DNA from: Actinomycetes bacterium
GTDB taxonomy: Bacteria; Actinomycetota; Actinomycetes; Propionibacteriales; Nocardioidaceae
Assembly (NCBI GenBank): GCA_023460975.1
Contig: JAEWOG010000020.1
Span: forward strand, 24,209-88,208
DNA length: 64,000 nucleotides
Direction of reading: 5' to 3'
The notes under the pieces were generated by a model, which saw nothing but the letters and a program-made list of their open reading frames with translations, had not been told where the DNA came from and made no database searches. The position numbers and the translations under genes were made by a program. Below are positions 7,981 to 17,352 of the stretch, in pieces (the first letter of the stretch is position 1; each line of letters begins with the position of its first letter).

Positions 7981-10053
7981 TCACGCGTCCAGCGACTCCA
8001 TGTCGATCTCGTACGCGCCCTGGACGATGAATTCCTTCCGCGGCGCGACGTCGGAGCCCATCAGCAGCTCGAACACCCGGCTGGCGGCCTCGGCGTCGTC
8101 GACGGTCAGTCGGCGCAACGTCCGGTGCCGGGGGTCCATGGTGGTCTCGGCCAGCTGGTCGGCGTCCATCTCCCCGAGGCCCTTGTAACGCTGCACCGGG
8201 TCCTTCCAGCGCACGTTCTTCTTCTTGAGCTCGGCGAGCTTGCGCTGCAGTTCGTCGTCGGAATAGGTGTAGATGTACTTGTCCATCCCCTTCTTGGGGT
8301 TCGACACCTCGATGCGGTGCAGCGGCGGGACGGCCGAGTAGACGCGCCCCGCCGTGACCATCTCGGGCATGTACTTGAAGAACAGCGTGGCCAGCAGGCA
8401 GCGGATGTGCGCGCCGTCGGAGTCGGCGTCGGCCATGAAGATCACGCGGCCGTACCGCGCGGCGTCGAGGTCGAACGTTCGGCCCGAACCCGCGCCCACG
8501 ACCTGGATGATGGAGGCGCACTCGGCGTTCTTGAGCATGTCCCCGACGGAAGCCTTCTGGACGTTGAGGATCTTGCCGCGGATGGGCAGCAGCGCCTGGT
8601 ACTCGGAGTTGCGAGCCCGCTTGGCAGTACCGAGCGCGGAGTCACCCTCGACGATGAAGAGTTCGGTGCGCTCGGCGTCGGCCGCTCGGCAGTCAGCGAG
8701 CTTGGCCGGCAGGGACGAGGACTCCAGGGCGTTCTTGCGGCGCTGGTTCTCCTTGTGCTGACGCGCGGCGAGACGGGTCTTGGAGGCCCCCACGACCTTC
8801 TCCATGAGGAGCTTGGCCTGGGCCTTCTCGGCGCGCTTGGTCGAGGTGAGGAAGTTCTTGAGCTCCTTGGCCACGACCCGGCGCACGACCGTACGAGCCG
8901 CCGGGGTTCCGAGGATCTCCTTGGTCTGCCCCTCGAACTGGGGCTCGGCAAGCCGTACGGTCACCACGGCCGTCAGGCCCTCCAGGACGTCGTCCTTGAT
9001 GACGTCGGCGTCGGCGGCCTTGAGCACCTTGGCCGCACGCATGGCGTCGTTGAACGTCTTGGTCAACGCGTTCTCGAACCCGGACACGTGCGTCCCGCCC
9101 TTAGGCGTCGCGATCACGTTGACGAAGGAACGCACAGTCGTGTCGTAGCCCGAGTCCCACCGCACCGCCACGTCGACGAACAGCTCGCGCTCGACCTCCT
9201 GGGGCGTCATGTGCCCCTTGTCGTCGAGCAGCGGAACGGTCTCGGTGAAGGTGTCCGACCCCTGCAACCGCAGGATGTCGGTCACCGCCTCCCCCGACGA
9301 GAGGAAGTCCACGAACTCGGTGATGCCGCCCTCGTGGCGGAACGTCTCCTCGGTCGCCTCCTCGCCGCGCTGGTCACGGATGTGGAGACCGAGACCCGGC
9401 ACGATGTACGAGGTCTGGCGCGCCCGCCCCACGAGGCCCTCGAGCTCGAAGCCGGCGTCCTTGGTGAAGATCTGTCGGTCGGGCCAGAACCGCACCCGGG
9501 TGCCGGTCTTGGCCTTCGCGACCCGCTTGCCCTTGCGCGAGAGCCCGGACTGCGGCACAAAGCCCGCCTCGGGGCCCTCTGCGTCGAAGACGCCGGGGAC
9601 GCCGCGCTTGAAGGAGATGCCCTGTTCGGCTGGGGAGCGCTCGACGTCGATGTCCATGCGCGCGCTGAGCGCGTTGACCACCGACAGGCCGACGCCGTGC
9701 AGACCGCCCGTGGCCACGTACGAACCGCCGCCGAACTTGCCGCCGGCGTGCAGCTTGGTCGCAACGACCTCGACGCCGGTCAGGCCCGTCTTCGGTTCCT
9801 TGTCGGTCGGAATGCCTCGCCCGTCGTCGTGAACCTCGACCGAGCCGTCCGGATGCAGGATGATCTCGACGTTGGCCGCGACGCCGGCCAGCGCCTCGTC
9901 GACGCCGTTGTCGATGATCTCCCACAGGCAGTGCATGAGGCCGCGCGTGTCGGTCGAGCCGATGTACATGCCCGGCCGCTTGCGGACGGCCTCGAGGCCC
10001 TCGAGGACCAGCAGGTGGGCCGCGTTGTAGGAGTTGTCTGCCGGTGCTGCCAC
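7981..10053 (-). CDS. parE: DNA topoisomerase IV subunit B
   Basis: A 690-residue ATPase subunit of a type IIA topoisomerase. The N-terminal GHKL domain has EIIDNGVDEAL (Mg/ATP-binding Asn), the DDGRGIP loop and the TGGLHGVGLSVVNALS lid glycines. A transducer domain follows, and the TOPRIM domain starts at EGDSALG with the metal-binding DADSDGAHI motif. The C-terminus ends soon after the GyrB-type tail. It would pair with ParC to decatenate daughter chromosomes. The 335 bases upstream, shared with a divergent small gene, must hold its promoter. Confidence 0.9.
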   Translation of the reverse strand: MAAPADNSYNAAHLLVLEGLEAVRKRPGMYIGSTDTRGLMHCLWEIIDNGVDEALAGVAANVEIILHPDGSVEVHDDGRGIPTDKEPKTGLTGVEVVATKLHAGGKFGGGSYVATGGLHGVGLSVVNALSARMDIDVERSPAEQGISFKRGVPGVFDAEGPEAGFVPQSGLSRKGKRVAKAKTGTRVRFWPDRQIFTKDAGFELEGLVGRARQTSYIVPGLGLHIRDQRGEEATEETFRHEGGITEFVDFLSSGEAVTDILRLQGSDTFTETVPLLDDKGHMTPQEVERELFVDVAVRWDSGYDTTVRSFVNVIATPKGGTHVSGFENALTKTFNDAMRAAKVLKAADADVIKDDVLEGLTAVVTVRLAEPQFEGQTKEILGTPAARTVVRRVVAKELKNFLTSTKRAEKAQAKLLMEKVVGASKTRLAARQHKENQRRKNALESSSLPAKLADCRAADAERTELFIVEGDSALGTAKRARNSEYQALLPIRGKILNVQKASVGDMLKNAECASIIQVVGAGSGRTFDLDAARYGRVIFMADADSDGAHIRCLLATLFFKYMPEMVTAGRVYSAVPPLHRIEVSNPKKGMDKYIYTYSDDELQRKLAELKKKNVRWKDPVQRYKGLGEMDADQLAETTMDPRHRTLRRLTVDDAEAASRVFELLMGSDVAPRKEFIVQGAYEIDMESLDA

Positions 10054-10388
10054 GGACGTCCTGTCGTACGGGGGTGGCCGACCTCACGTCGGCCCTGTCA
10101 GGGATCCCGGTGCGCGAGCACGCGGAACCCCAGCAGGCTACCCGCGGCCACGTCACCAGCGACGCAGGCTCGCCCGTACGGCACCACCCCGGACGCAGGA
10201 CGGTGCGACGCAGGTCACAGTTGGGTCACGGATCGGCACGGCGCGTGCTTGTGAGGACCACAGGGGGAGAATCAAACTGCGTCCCCGAGGGGGGACGTGA
10301 TTGGATGGAGGCGTCGGGCACGACAGCGGGAATCTTTGTCCCGGTCGATACGTTGAGCCAGACACCGATGGAAAGAAACGAGGCCACA

Positions 10389-10592
10389 GTGACCACAGCC
10401 ACTGCCCCCAGTCCCGCAGCCCTGACCGCCAGCGACCGCTGCGACCGTTGCGGCGCCCAGGCCTACCTCCGTGTCGAGCTCCAGACCGGCGGAGAGCTGC
10501 TCTTCTGCGCCCACCACGCCCGCGAGCACGGCGACAAGTTGCGCGAGGTTGCCAGCAACGTCCACGACGAGACGCACAAGCTCAACGACTGA
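10389..10592 (+). CDS. Small zinc-knuckle protein conserved in Actinobacteria (DUF7455-like)
   Basis: A 67-residue protein with CDRC near residue 18 and CAHH near residue 40, a likely four-ligand zinc site. The sequence DRCDRCGAQAYLRVEL is typical of a small conserved actinobacterial family without known function. I chose the GTG that begins VTTATAP because GAGG sits five bases upstream; an in-frame ATG at 10368 would add seven residues but has no clear ribosome-binding site. A strong terminator follows. Biochemical role unknown. Confidence 0.8.
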   Translation: MTTATAPSPAALTASDRCDRCGAQAYLRVELQTGGELLFCAHHAREHGDKLREVASNVHDETHKLND

Positions 10593-10606
10593 CCCTTCAC
10601 ACTTCA

Positions 10607-10638
10607 CGCGGCCCCGCACCCTCAGGTGCGGGGCCGCG
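10607..10638 (+). terminator. Strong GC hairpin terminator
   Basis: Perfect 14-base arms (CGCGGCCCCGCACC and complement) with a CTCA loop, followed by TTGTGTGT. It ends the small zinc-knuckle gene and may also serve the TetR gene converging from the right. Confidence 0.75.
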
Positions 10639-10652
10639 TTGTGTGTCCAGCC

Positions 10653-11294
10653 TCAGGCCGAGGCGAAGCGGGTGGACACGTACGCGCCCACCATCAGCTT
10701 CAACTCCCCCACCAGCCGCTCTCTGTGTTCAAGCTCCATCGGCGCGTGGGCGAGCGTGTGCCGTACGGTCTCGACGCACAGGGTGACGACCTCGCGCAGC
10801 ACGTCCTCGGGCTCGTCCGAGAGCCCCTCGCGCAGTCGGGTCACGAACAGCGCCACGAGGTTCTCCCGGACCGTGTGCGCAGGAGAGGAGTCCTCCTGGG
10901 GGTCCGAGTCCTCCGTGAGTCGGTAGTAGCCGGGGTTCTTGAGGTGCGCCTGGGCGGCCACATCGACCAGCGCCAGCACGGCCGTACGCACGTCGTTGGC
11001 GTCGTGCATCTCCCCCAGGACGCGGGCGTACTCACCGGAGACCTCCGTCAGGTAGCGCTCGGCCAGGGCCGCGGCCAAGGCCTCCTTGTCGCTGAAGAAC
11101 CTGTAGAGGGCCCCCACGGACACGCCCGCCCGCCGGGAGATCGACGTGGTCGTGGCTCGCTTGAGCCCGACTTCGCCGATCTCCTGGTCGGCGGCCGCGA
11201 GGATGCGTTCCACCGTCTCTCGCGAGCGCCCCTGTTTGGGTTTTCGCAACCCGGCCGAGGCGCCGGCGGACGGTCGTGCTGGTTCCGAGATCAT
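10653..11294 (-). CDS. TetR/AcrR-family transcriptional regulator
   Basis: A regulator of 213 residues. The N-terminal helix-turn-helix spans about residues 25-70, with the motif TTTSISRRAGVSVGALYRFF followed by KEALAAALAER. The remainder is an all-helical ligand-binding and dimer domain. A TATGGT box lies exactly six bases upstream of the ATG used here, pointing to a leaderless start; an ATG at 11321 would add nine residues. The target is not evident. The nearest candidate is the secreted SGNH hydrolase gene upstream on the same strand. Confidence 0.82.
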   Translation of the reverse strand: MISEPARPSAGASAGLRKPKQGRSRETVERILAAADQEIGEVGLKRATTTSISRRAGVSVGALYRFFSDKEALAAALAERYLTEVSGEYARVLGEMHDANDVRTAVLALVDVAAQAHLKNPGYYRLTEDSDPQEDSSPAHTVRENLVALFVTRLREGLSDEPEDVLREVVTLCVETVRHTLAHAPMELEHRERLVGELKLMVGAYVSTRFASA

Positions 11295-11300
11295 CAATCG

Positions 11301-11306
11301 ACCATA
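11301..11306 (-). promoter_or_regulatory. -10 box of a leaderless promoter for the TetR gene
   Basis: TATGGT on the minus strand is six bases before the ATG at 11294. Confidence 0.4.
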
Positions 11307-11337
11307 GCGATGTCCACCCATCAGCAGGAGGCGGTGT

Positions 11338-12657
11338 TCACCGCAGCACGATCTGCCCGCCCTCCCTCGCGCACGTCACGGCGCGGCCGGACCATGTCGC
11401 CGCCGCAGCGAGGCACTGGCCGAGCACCGCGTGCCCGGACACGCTGGGGTGCCACGACTCCTGGCAGGTCTGGTAGTAGCTGTTGCACGTGTCGATGAAC
11501 CGCTTGAGGTCGAGCTTGTCGACCCCGTTGAAGTTCTCCAGCTTGACCCCGCTCGGCCCGTCCATCACGCGCAGCGGCGTTGCCAGCGCGCTTGCGGGCC
11601 CACCGGACGACTCACAGAGGCGAGCGCCGTCGAAGGCCTTCTGGACGTTCAGGTACACGAGGTCCGCAGCGGGCCGCTCCGCCTGGAGGGTGGAGGCCAC
11701 GCCCGAGACCATCGATCCGAGCCTCTGGGAGAACCGGTGCGCCGGGGCCAGCGAGGCGATGTGCGCAGGGCACCCCGCGGCGTACCGCTCCCGGACCAGG
11801 TCCCGGAACTTGTCCCGGGTGTCCTTGCGGCCGTCCTCCTCGATGTACTGCTGTGCGTACGTCTGAGGAAGCGGGTTCGTGTAGTCCTGCAGGACGACGC
11901 GGTGCTGCCCGTCGGCATCGATCTCATCGAGGACGGTGAGGACCTCGCGCACCGCCGCGGTCGTCTCCGCCTGGGCGGCACTGAACTGCGCCAGCGTGCC
12001 GAGATCGTCGTCGGAGCAGGGGCGCTCGTTGATCGGCGTGCCGCTCACCCAGTTGATGAAGTGGATCCAGACCTCCCACCATCCGGTGAACCCGTCGCCG
12101 ACGAACCGGCCGGCACACTCCGCCGCCACCTCGCCGAAGGTGAAGGAGGAGTTGTTGGAGCCGATTCCCAGCAGCACGAGGTCGATGTCACTGGTCTGCG
12201 CGATGGCGCGCAGTTGGCTGATCTGCGAGGCCACCGTACGACCGCCCGCGCGCGCCGCGGAGTCACTGGCCATGTCGGCGGGACGCGCACCGGAGCAAGC
12301 GATGTTGAAGCGCCGCGAGATGCCGGTGAGGGCGGCCTGGTTGATCGAGGCGTTCGCCGAGCGGTGACAGAAGTACGGGTTGCTGTTGGCCGCCGACCAG
12401 CCCGGGAATCCCTGGCTAGTCCCGTTGACGTCGGTGACGGCTTGGTAGTCCCCCGCCCCTTCGCCGCTGATGAAGCTATCACCCATCGCGACCGCGGCGC
12501 TGGGCAGCGCACGGGTGGCGATGGGAGCGTCCCTGACGGCGCCGAGCAGGCCACCGCCAGGATCCCGTACGGCCTCGTCCGCGGTGGCGGGGACGACCGC
12601 TGAGAAGGTGAGCACTGCGGCAAGGGCAGCCGCACGGGCGAGCAAGCTTCTGGTCAT
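11338..12657 (-). CDS. Secreted SGNH/GDSL-type hydrolase
   Basis: A 439-residue exported protein with a cleavable signal peptide (ends near ATADEA, residue 28). Block I is MGDSFISGEG, with the nucleophile Ser61. The oxyanion Gly/Asn block is GIGSNNSSF, and the C-terminal DxxH-like block is ESWHPSVSGH with the catalytic His. Paired cysteines suggest disulfides. The family contains esterases, lipases and carbohydrate deacetylases; the substrate cannot be deduced. GGAGG lies five bases before the ATG. It stands alone between the TetR regulator and sigA. Confidence 0.83.
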   Translation of the reverse strand: MTRSLLARAAALAAVLTFSAVVPATADEAVRDPGGGLLGAVRDAPIATRALPSAAVAMGDSFISGEGAGDYQAVTDVNGTSQGFPGWSAANSNPYFCHRSANASINQAALTGISRRFNIACSGARPADMASDSAARAGGRTVASQISQLRAIAQTSDIDLVLLGIGSNNSSFTFGEVAAECAGRFVGDGFTGWWEVWIHFINWVSGTPINERPCSDDDLGTLAQFSAAQAETTAAVREVLTVLDEIDADGQHRVVLQDYTNPLPQTYAQQYIEEDGRKDTRDKFRDLVRERYAAGCPAHIASLAPAHRFSQRLGSMVSGVASTLQAERPAADLVYLNVQKAFDGARLCESSGGPASALATPLRVMDGPSGVKLENFNGVDKLDLKRFIDTCNSYYQTCQESWHPSVSGHAVLGQCLAAAATWSGRAVTCAREGGQIVLR

Positions 12658-12778
12658 GGGGACCTCCGAGTCGGTCGACCAAAATGCGAATACTTCTTCG
12701 CATCATTCGCTCGATCCTCGGATGTGTCAACGGTCACACTGCCCAGCCGCGACCACACCCCACCCACGAAATGACGAA

Positions 12779-12808
12779 GCGCCGCACACCCAGCAGGGCG
12801 TACGGCGC
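12779..12808 (-). terminator. Terminator of sigA
   Basis: On the minus strand, GCGCCG and CGGCGC arms extend through wobble pairs to about 13 base pairs with a TGCT loop. It begins 22 bases after the sigA stop. Confidence 0.6.
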
Positions 12809-12830
12809 AACGTGTGAGTCCGGTTGCTCG

Positions 12831-14357
12831 TCAGTCCAGGTAGTCCCGCAGGACCTGGGAACGCGACGGGTGACGCAGCTTGGACATCGTCTTGGACTCG
12901 ATCTGGCGGATCCGCTCGCGCGTGACTCCGTAAACCTTGCCGATCTCGTCGAGCGTCTTGGGCTGGCCGTCGGTGAGACCGAATCGCATCGAGACCACAC
13001 CGGCCTCGCGCTCGCTCAGCGTGTCGAGGACCGCGTGCAACTGCTCCTGCAGCAGCGTGAACGAGACAGCGTCCGCAGGCACGATGGCCTCGGAGTCCTC
13101 GATGAGGTCACCGAACTCGGAGTCTCCGTCCTCGCCCAGCGGGGTGTGCAGCGAGATGGGCTCACGGCCGTACTTCTGGACCTCGATGACCTTCTCAGGG
13201 GTCATGTCGAGTTCCTTGGCCAGCTCCTCCGGCGTGGGCTCGCGACCGAGGTCCTGCAGCATCTGGCGCTGTACGCGGGCCAGCTTATTGATGACCTCGA
13301 CCATGTGGACGGGGATACGGATCGTCCGCGCCTGGTCGGCCATCGCGCGGGTGATGGCCTGACGAATCCACCACGTCGCGTAGGTCGAGAACTTGTATCC
13401 CTTGGTGTAGTCGAACTTCTCGACCGCGCGGATCAGACCGAGATTGCCCTCCTGGATGAGGTCCAGGAAGAGCATGCCGCGGCCGGTGTAGCGCTTGGCC
13501 AGCGACACCACCAGACGCAGGTTGGCCTCGAGCAGGTGGTTCTTGGCGCGTCGACCGTCATCAGCGATCCACTCGAGCTCCTCGAGTGCGTTGGCCTTGA
13601 TCTTGGTGCCCTTGCCGAGCTTCTCGTCGGCGAACAGGCCGGCCTCGATGCGCTTGGCGAGCTCGACCTCCATCTCGGCGTTGAGCAGCGGGACCTTGCC
13701 GATCTGCTTGAGGTAGTCCTTCACCGGGTCAGCGGTCGCACCGGCCACCATGACCTGCTGCTCAGGCTCGTCGGTGTCGTCCGCGGCGGAGACGGTGAAC
13801 GCCTCCTTCTCGTCCTCCTTGATGGAGGGGTCGCTGGCCACGTCCTTCTCGAACTCCTCGTCCGAGATGTCGGGCAGCACCTTCTTGCCGTCGGGGCCGA
13901 TCACGGCCGTCTCGACGGCGAGGTCGACGGGAGCCTCGTCCTTGCCGGCAGCCTTCTTGGCGGCCGCCTTCTTCGCCGGGGCCTTCTTGGCAGCAGCCTT
14001 CTTGGCTGGCGCCTTCTCCGCGGCAGGCTCCGCGTCCTCGGCGGACGCGGCCTTGGCGGCCGGGGCCTTCTTCGCCGGCGCCTTCTTGGCCGCCGTCTTC
14101 GTTGCCGCACCGGACTTGCGGGTCGTGGCAGCGACCGCCCGCGACGAGGTCACGTCGATGTGCACGTCGATCTCGAGGGCGGAGAGGTGGCCGAGCAGCG
14201 CCTTCAGGTGACGCGGCTCGACGCCAGCCACCTCGCTCGCGGTGCGCAGCTCATCGGGGGTCACGTACCCCAGAGGCTTGCCTCGCTCAACCAGGGCCAC
14301 GATGGCCGGGTGCGAGAGCACTTCATCAGGGAGTGACTTGCGCGCGGGTGAAGACAC
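12831..14357 (-). CDS. sigA: Primary RNA polymerase sigma factor (SigA/HrdB)
   Basis: About 508 residues. The N-terminal extension (about 75-145) is rich in Ala-Lys repeats, as in other actinobacterial HrdB/SigA proteins. Region 1.2 begins at DPVKDYLKQIG. Region 2 contains NLRLVVSLAKRYTGRG and GYKFSTYATWWIRQAI, which bind core polymerase and the -10 element. Region 4 ends with the helix-turn-helix VTRERIRQIE that reads the -35 element. GAGG lies five bases before the GTG used here (VSSPARKS); a GTG two codons upstream has no spacing for a ribosome-binding site. This is the housekeeping sigma factor. Confidence 0.93.
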   Translation of the reverse strand: MSSPARKSLPDEVLSHPAIVALVERGKPLGYVTPDELRTASEVAGVEPRHLKALLGHLSALEIDVHIDVTSSRAVAATTRKSGAATKTAAKKAPAKKAPAAKAASAEDAEPAAEKAPAKKAAAKKAPAKKAAAKKAAGKDEAPVDLAVETAVIGPDGKKVLPDISDEEFEKDVASDPSIKEDEKEAFTVSAADDTDEPEQQVMVAGATADPVKDYLKQIGKVPLLNAEMEVELAKRIEAGLFADEKLGKGTKIKANALEELEWIADDGRRAKNHLLEANLRLVVSLAKRYTGRGMLFLDLIQEGNLGLIRAVEKFDYTKGYKFSTYATWWIRQAITRAMADQARTIRIPVHMVEVINKLARVQRQMLQDLGREPTPEELAKELDMTPEKVIEVQKYGREPISLHTPLGEDGDSEFGDLIEDSEAIVPADAVSFTLLQEQLHAVLDTLSEREAGVVSMRFGLTDGQPKTLDEIGKVYGVTRERIRQIESKTMSKLRHPSRSQVLRDYLD

Positions 14358-14426
14358 GAACACCTCTTGTCATTCGACTTCGGGGCGCGGCCAAGCCCGG
14401 TAACGTCAAGAGCCGCGCTCACAATG

Positions 14427-14455
14427 ATGCCACGTGCATGAAAGGCGCGTGGCAT
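14427..14455 (-). terminator. Hairpin downstream of the HhH-GPD gene
   Basis: ATGCCACG and its complement are separated by 13 bases, followed on the minus strand by CATT. It lies between the HhH-GPD gene and sigA and may end the former before sigA's own promoter. Confidence 0.4.
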
Positions 14456-14516
14456 TGAGGGTGAGTTCCGCGCGGCCCGTCGCCGCCGCAGGCGTGCCGA
14501 CCGGCCAGAGGAGGCC

Positions 14517-15083
14517 TCAGCCCTGCGCCTTCGCCGCCGCCTTCTTGGCCTTCTTGAAGTCCCGCACCTTCTGCAGCGAGTCGCCGTCGACGACGTCGGC
14601 CACGGAGCGATAGCCCTCCAACGCGTAGTCGCCGACCAACTTCTCCCAGCCCTCGGGCCGTACGCCAACCTGCTTGGCCAGCAGGGCCACGAAGATCTGC
14701 GCCTTCTGCTTGCCGAAGCCCGGCAGCGCCTGGACGCGCTTGAACAGGTCCTTGGCGTCGGCCGTTTCGTTCCACAGCTTGGAGGCATCGCCGTCGTACG
14801 TCTCCTCGACGATGCGCGCCAACTCCTGGAACCGGGCAGCCATCGATCCCGGGAAACGGTGGATGGCCGGCGGGATCGAGGCCAACTCCTTGAACGCCTC
14901 GGGGTCAGCGCCGCAGAGCGCCGACGTCTCAAGCGTCCCAAAGCGCTCCAGCACCTTGGCCGGACCGCGGAAGGCATGCTCCATCGGGTACTGCTGGTCG
15001 AGCATCATGCCGGCGAGCAGGGCGAAGGCGTGGTCGTCGAGGACCTTGTCGGCACTCTCGTCCTGACAGATCTGGAAACCCAT
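14517..15083 (-). CDS. HhH-GPD-type base-excision repair protein
   Basis: A 188-residue protein with the helix-hairpin-helix stretch LPGFGKQKAQIF near residue 140 and an upstream helical region (GMMLDQQYPMEHAF). These match a short HhH-GPD family found across actinobacteria and annotated as a base-excision DNA repair protein. The catalytic Lys/Asp pair of Nth/MutY is not obvious and there is no Fe-S cysteine loop, so glycosylase activity is inferred, not shown. The C-terminus is rich in Lys and Ala. It is followed by sigA on the same strand and preceded by ruvB. Confidence 0.75.
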   Translation of the reverse strand: MGFQICQDESADKVLDDHAFALLAGMMLDQQYPMEHAFRGPAKVLERFGTLETSALCGADPEAFKELASIPPAIHRFPGSMAARFQELARIVEETYDGDASKLWNETADAKDLFKRVQALPGFGKQKAQIFVALLAKQVGVRPEGWEKLVGDYALEGYRSVADVVDGDSLQKVRDFKKAKKAAAKAQG

Positions 15084-15103
15084 GTCCCCATCTTCCCAAA
15101 GAC

Positions 15104-16219
15104 TCAGGCGTCGTCGAACAGGGACGGGTCCCCCAGTGCCGCCGACGGCGGCACTGCCAACCCCAGGTGCTGCCAGGCGGCCGGTGTCGCGATGCGCCCG
15201 CGGGGGGTCCGGGCGAGCATGCCGAGGCGTACGAGGAAGGGTTCAGCCACTTCCTCGACCGTCTCGCGCTCCTCACCCACGGCAACCGCCAGCGTCGAGA
15301 CGCCGACCGGCCCGCCGCCGAAACGGCGGCACAGCACGTCGAGGACGGCGCGATCGAGCCGATCGAGACCCGACTGGTCGACCTCGAACATGTCGAGCGC
15401 AGCATGGGCGATCGACTTCGTCACCACGCCGTCGGCTCGCACCTGGGCGTAGTCGCGCACCCGACGCAGCAGTCGGTTGGCAATGCGGGGTGTGCCGCGA
15501 GAACGCAGGGCGATCTCCGCCGCGCCCTCGGGACGCAGTTCGACACCGAGAAGGCTGGCGGAACGGTGCACGATGAGGTCGAGATCGGCAGGCTCGTAGA
15601 ACTCCAGGTGTGCAGTGAAGCCGAACCGGTCGCGCAGCGGTCCGGGCAGCAGGCCGGCCCTCGTCGTGGCACCGACGAGGGTGAACGGCGGGAGGTCGAT
15701 GGGGATCGCAGTCGCCCCCGGGCCCTTCCCGATGACGACATCGACGCGGAAGTCCTCCATCGCCATGTACAGCATCTCTTCTGCGGGCCGCGACATCCGG
15801 TGGATCTCGTCGACGAACAGGACATCGCCCTCGTTCAGGCCCGAGAGGATGGCGGCCAGATCGCCCGCATGCGTGATCGCGGGACCACTGGTGAGGCGCA
15901 ACGGCACGCCCATCTCGGCGGCAATGATCATGGCGAGCGTGGTCTTGCCCAGGCCGGGAGGACCCGACAGCAGGACGTGGTCCGGCGAACGGCCGCGCCG
16001 CCTGGCCGCTTCGAGCACCAGTCCGAGCTGGTCGCGTACGCGGGCCTGACCGACGACCTCGTCGAGCGTGCGAGGACGCAGCGCAGCCTCGACCGCGCGT
16101 TCGTCGCCCTCCGCCTCAGCATCGGTCAGTCGGCGCAGGTGTGCGTCCTCGGCCGCGCCATAGCGGGCGTCGACGTCCTCGTCAGTCCAGTCCATCGTCG
16201 TGCGGCTCCCGTCACTCAT
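15104..16219 (-). CDS. ruvB: Holliday junction branch migration ATPase RuvB
   Basis: A 371-residue AAA+ protein. Walker A is GPPGLGKT (residues 86-93), Walker B is DVLFVDEIHR, and sensor/arginine-finger segments follow. The C-terminal winged helix binds DNA. As a hexameric ring it drives branch migration of Holliday junctions with RuvA, delivering them to RuvC. The ATG overlaps the ruvA stop (ATGA), so it is translated as part of the ruvCAB operon. Confidence 0.95.
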   Translation of the reverse strand: MSDGSRTTMDWTDEDVDARYGAAEDAHLRRLTDAEAEGDERAVEAALRPRTLDEVVGQARVRDQLGLVLEAARRRGRSPDHVLLSGPPGLGKTTLAMIIAAEMGVPLRLTSGPAITHAGDLAAILSGLNEGDVLFVDEIHRMSRPAEEMLYMAMEDFRVDVVIGKGPGATAIPIDLPPFTLVGATTRAGLLPGPLRDRFGFTAHLEFYEPADLDLIVHRSASLLGVELRPEGAAEIALRSRGTPRIANRLLRRVRDYAQVRADGVVTKSIAHAALDMFEVDQSGLDRLDRAVLDVLCRRFGGGPVGVSTLAVAVGEERETVEEVAEPFLVRLGMLARTPRGRIATPAAWQHLGLAVPPSAALGDPSLFDDA

Positions 16220-16815
16220 GCCTTGCTGAGCGTACGCAGGGCGGCCCTGAGCAGGGCCCCGACGTCGGGCGCCTCGCCCGCGTCACCGGCGACTGCATCA
16301 ATGGCCTTGTCGGCCTCCTTCGCCGACCAGCCCAGGCCGATGAGGCCCTGGTGCACCTGGTCGCGCCATGCCCCGGACGTCCCTGACACGGCGCCGCGGG
16401 AGCGGGTGCCGACCACCGGCCCGACCCGGTCCTTGAGCTCGACGATGATCTTCTGTGCGCCCTTCTGGCCGATCCCGGGCACCTTGGTCAGCATCGCCAC
16501 CTCATCGCCCGCGATCGCCTCGCGCAGAGCGTCGGGTGACAGCACTGCCAGTGCCGCCTGGGCGAGCTTGGGGCCCACGCCCGAGGCGGTCTGGAGGAGG
16601 GTGAACATCTCCTTCTCGTCCTCATCGGTGAACCCGAAGAGCGTCATGGAGTCCTCGCGGACCACCAGGGTCGACGGCAGGGTGGCCTGCTCCCCCACCC
16701 GCAGCGTGGCGATCGTGTGCGGCGTGCAGTTGAGCTCGAGACCGATCCCGCCGACCTCGACCACGGCACTCGACAAGGTCACCGCGGCCACGCGGCCGCT
16801 GACGAACGCGATCAT
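16216..16815 (-). CDS. ruvA: Holliday junction DNA-binding protein RuvA
   Basis: A 199-residue protein starting MIAFVSGRV. It has the N-terminal OB fold, the acidic-pin/HhH domain (LPGI-like segment VPGIGQKGAQKI), and a C-terminal RuvB-contacting three-helix domain after a flexible linker. It binds Holliday junctions as a tetramer and loads RuvB. It overlaps ruvC by four bases upstream and ruvB by four bases downstream. Confidence 0.94.
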   Translation of the reverse strand: MIAFVSGRVAAVTLSSAVVEVGGIGLELNCTPHTIATLRVGEQATLPSTLVVREDSMTLFGFTDEDEKEMFTLLQTASGVGPKLAQAALAVLSPDALREAIAGDEVAMLTKVPGIGQKGAQKIIVELKDRVGPVVGTRSRGAVSGTSGAWRDQVHQGLIGLGWSAKEADKAIDAVAGDAGEAPDVGALLRAALRTLSKA

Positions 16816-17333
16816 CGGTTCCTCCCTGCTGCGGCGATGGCCGCCTCGATCCGGTTCTGGGCGCCCCCGCGCCACACGTGCGTGATCGCCAGCGCGAGGG
16901 CGTCCGCGGCGTCGGCGGGCTTGGGCGGCGCCTCCAGGCGCAGAATGCGGGTGACCATCGCCCCCACCTGCGCCTTGTCGGCGCGCCCACTTCCGGTCAC
17001 CGCGGCCTTGACCTCGCTGGGGGTGTGCATGGCAACCGGCAGGCCCCGCCTGGCGGCCGCCACCATCGCGATGCCGCTGGCCTGGGCGGTCCCCATGATC
17101 GTGCTGACGTCGGAGCGGGCGAAGACCCGCTCGACCGCCACGGCATCCGGGCGGTACTCGTCGAGCCAGGCGTCGATGCCCTTCTCGATGCTCACCAAAC
17201 GCTCGGGCACCGACAGGTGGGCGGAGGTGCGTACGACTCCCACGTCGAGCATCGACAGCGGCCGGCCGACGCTGCCCTCGACCACGCCGATGCCACACCG
17301 GGTCAGACCGGGGTCGATCCCCAGGACGCGCAT
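16812..17333 (-). CDS. ruvC: Holliday junction resolvase RuvC
   Basis: A 173-residue endonuclease of RNase H fold. The first catalytic Asp is in LGIDPGLTRCG (Asp7), and later acidic residues are in VAVERVFA and the C-terminal DAADALALAITH. It cleaves Holliday junctions symmetrically after RuvAB migration. It is first in the ruvCAB operon. The start MRVLGIDPG is preceded by AGAGGGG and by an SOS box ending 20 bases upstream, so the operon is expected to be DNA-damage inducible through LexA. Confidence 0.94.
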   Translation of the reverse strand: MRVLGIDPGLTRCGIGVVEGSVGRPLSMLDVGVVRTSAHLSVPERLVSIEKGIDAWLDEYRPDAVAVERVFARSDVSTIMGTAQASGIAMVAAARRGLPVAMHTPSEVKAAVTGSGRADKAQVGAMVTRILRLEAPPKPADAADALALAITHVWRGGAQNRIEAAIAAAGRNR

Positions 17334-17352
17334 GGCACCCCTCTCGTCACAT

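Noticed and set aside
7849..10254. An 801-codon plus-strand frame opposite parE
   Set aside because: Mirror frame of parE without domain signals or a plausible start.
12684..14336. A 550-codon plus-strand frame opposite sigA, rich in Leu-Gly repeats
   Set aside because: The repeats are the reverse of the Ala-Lys-rich N-terminus of the sigma factor.
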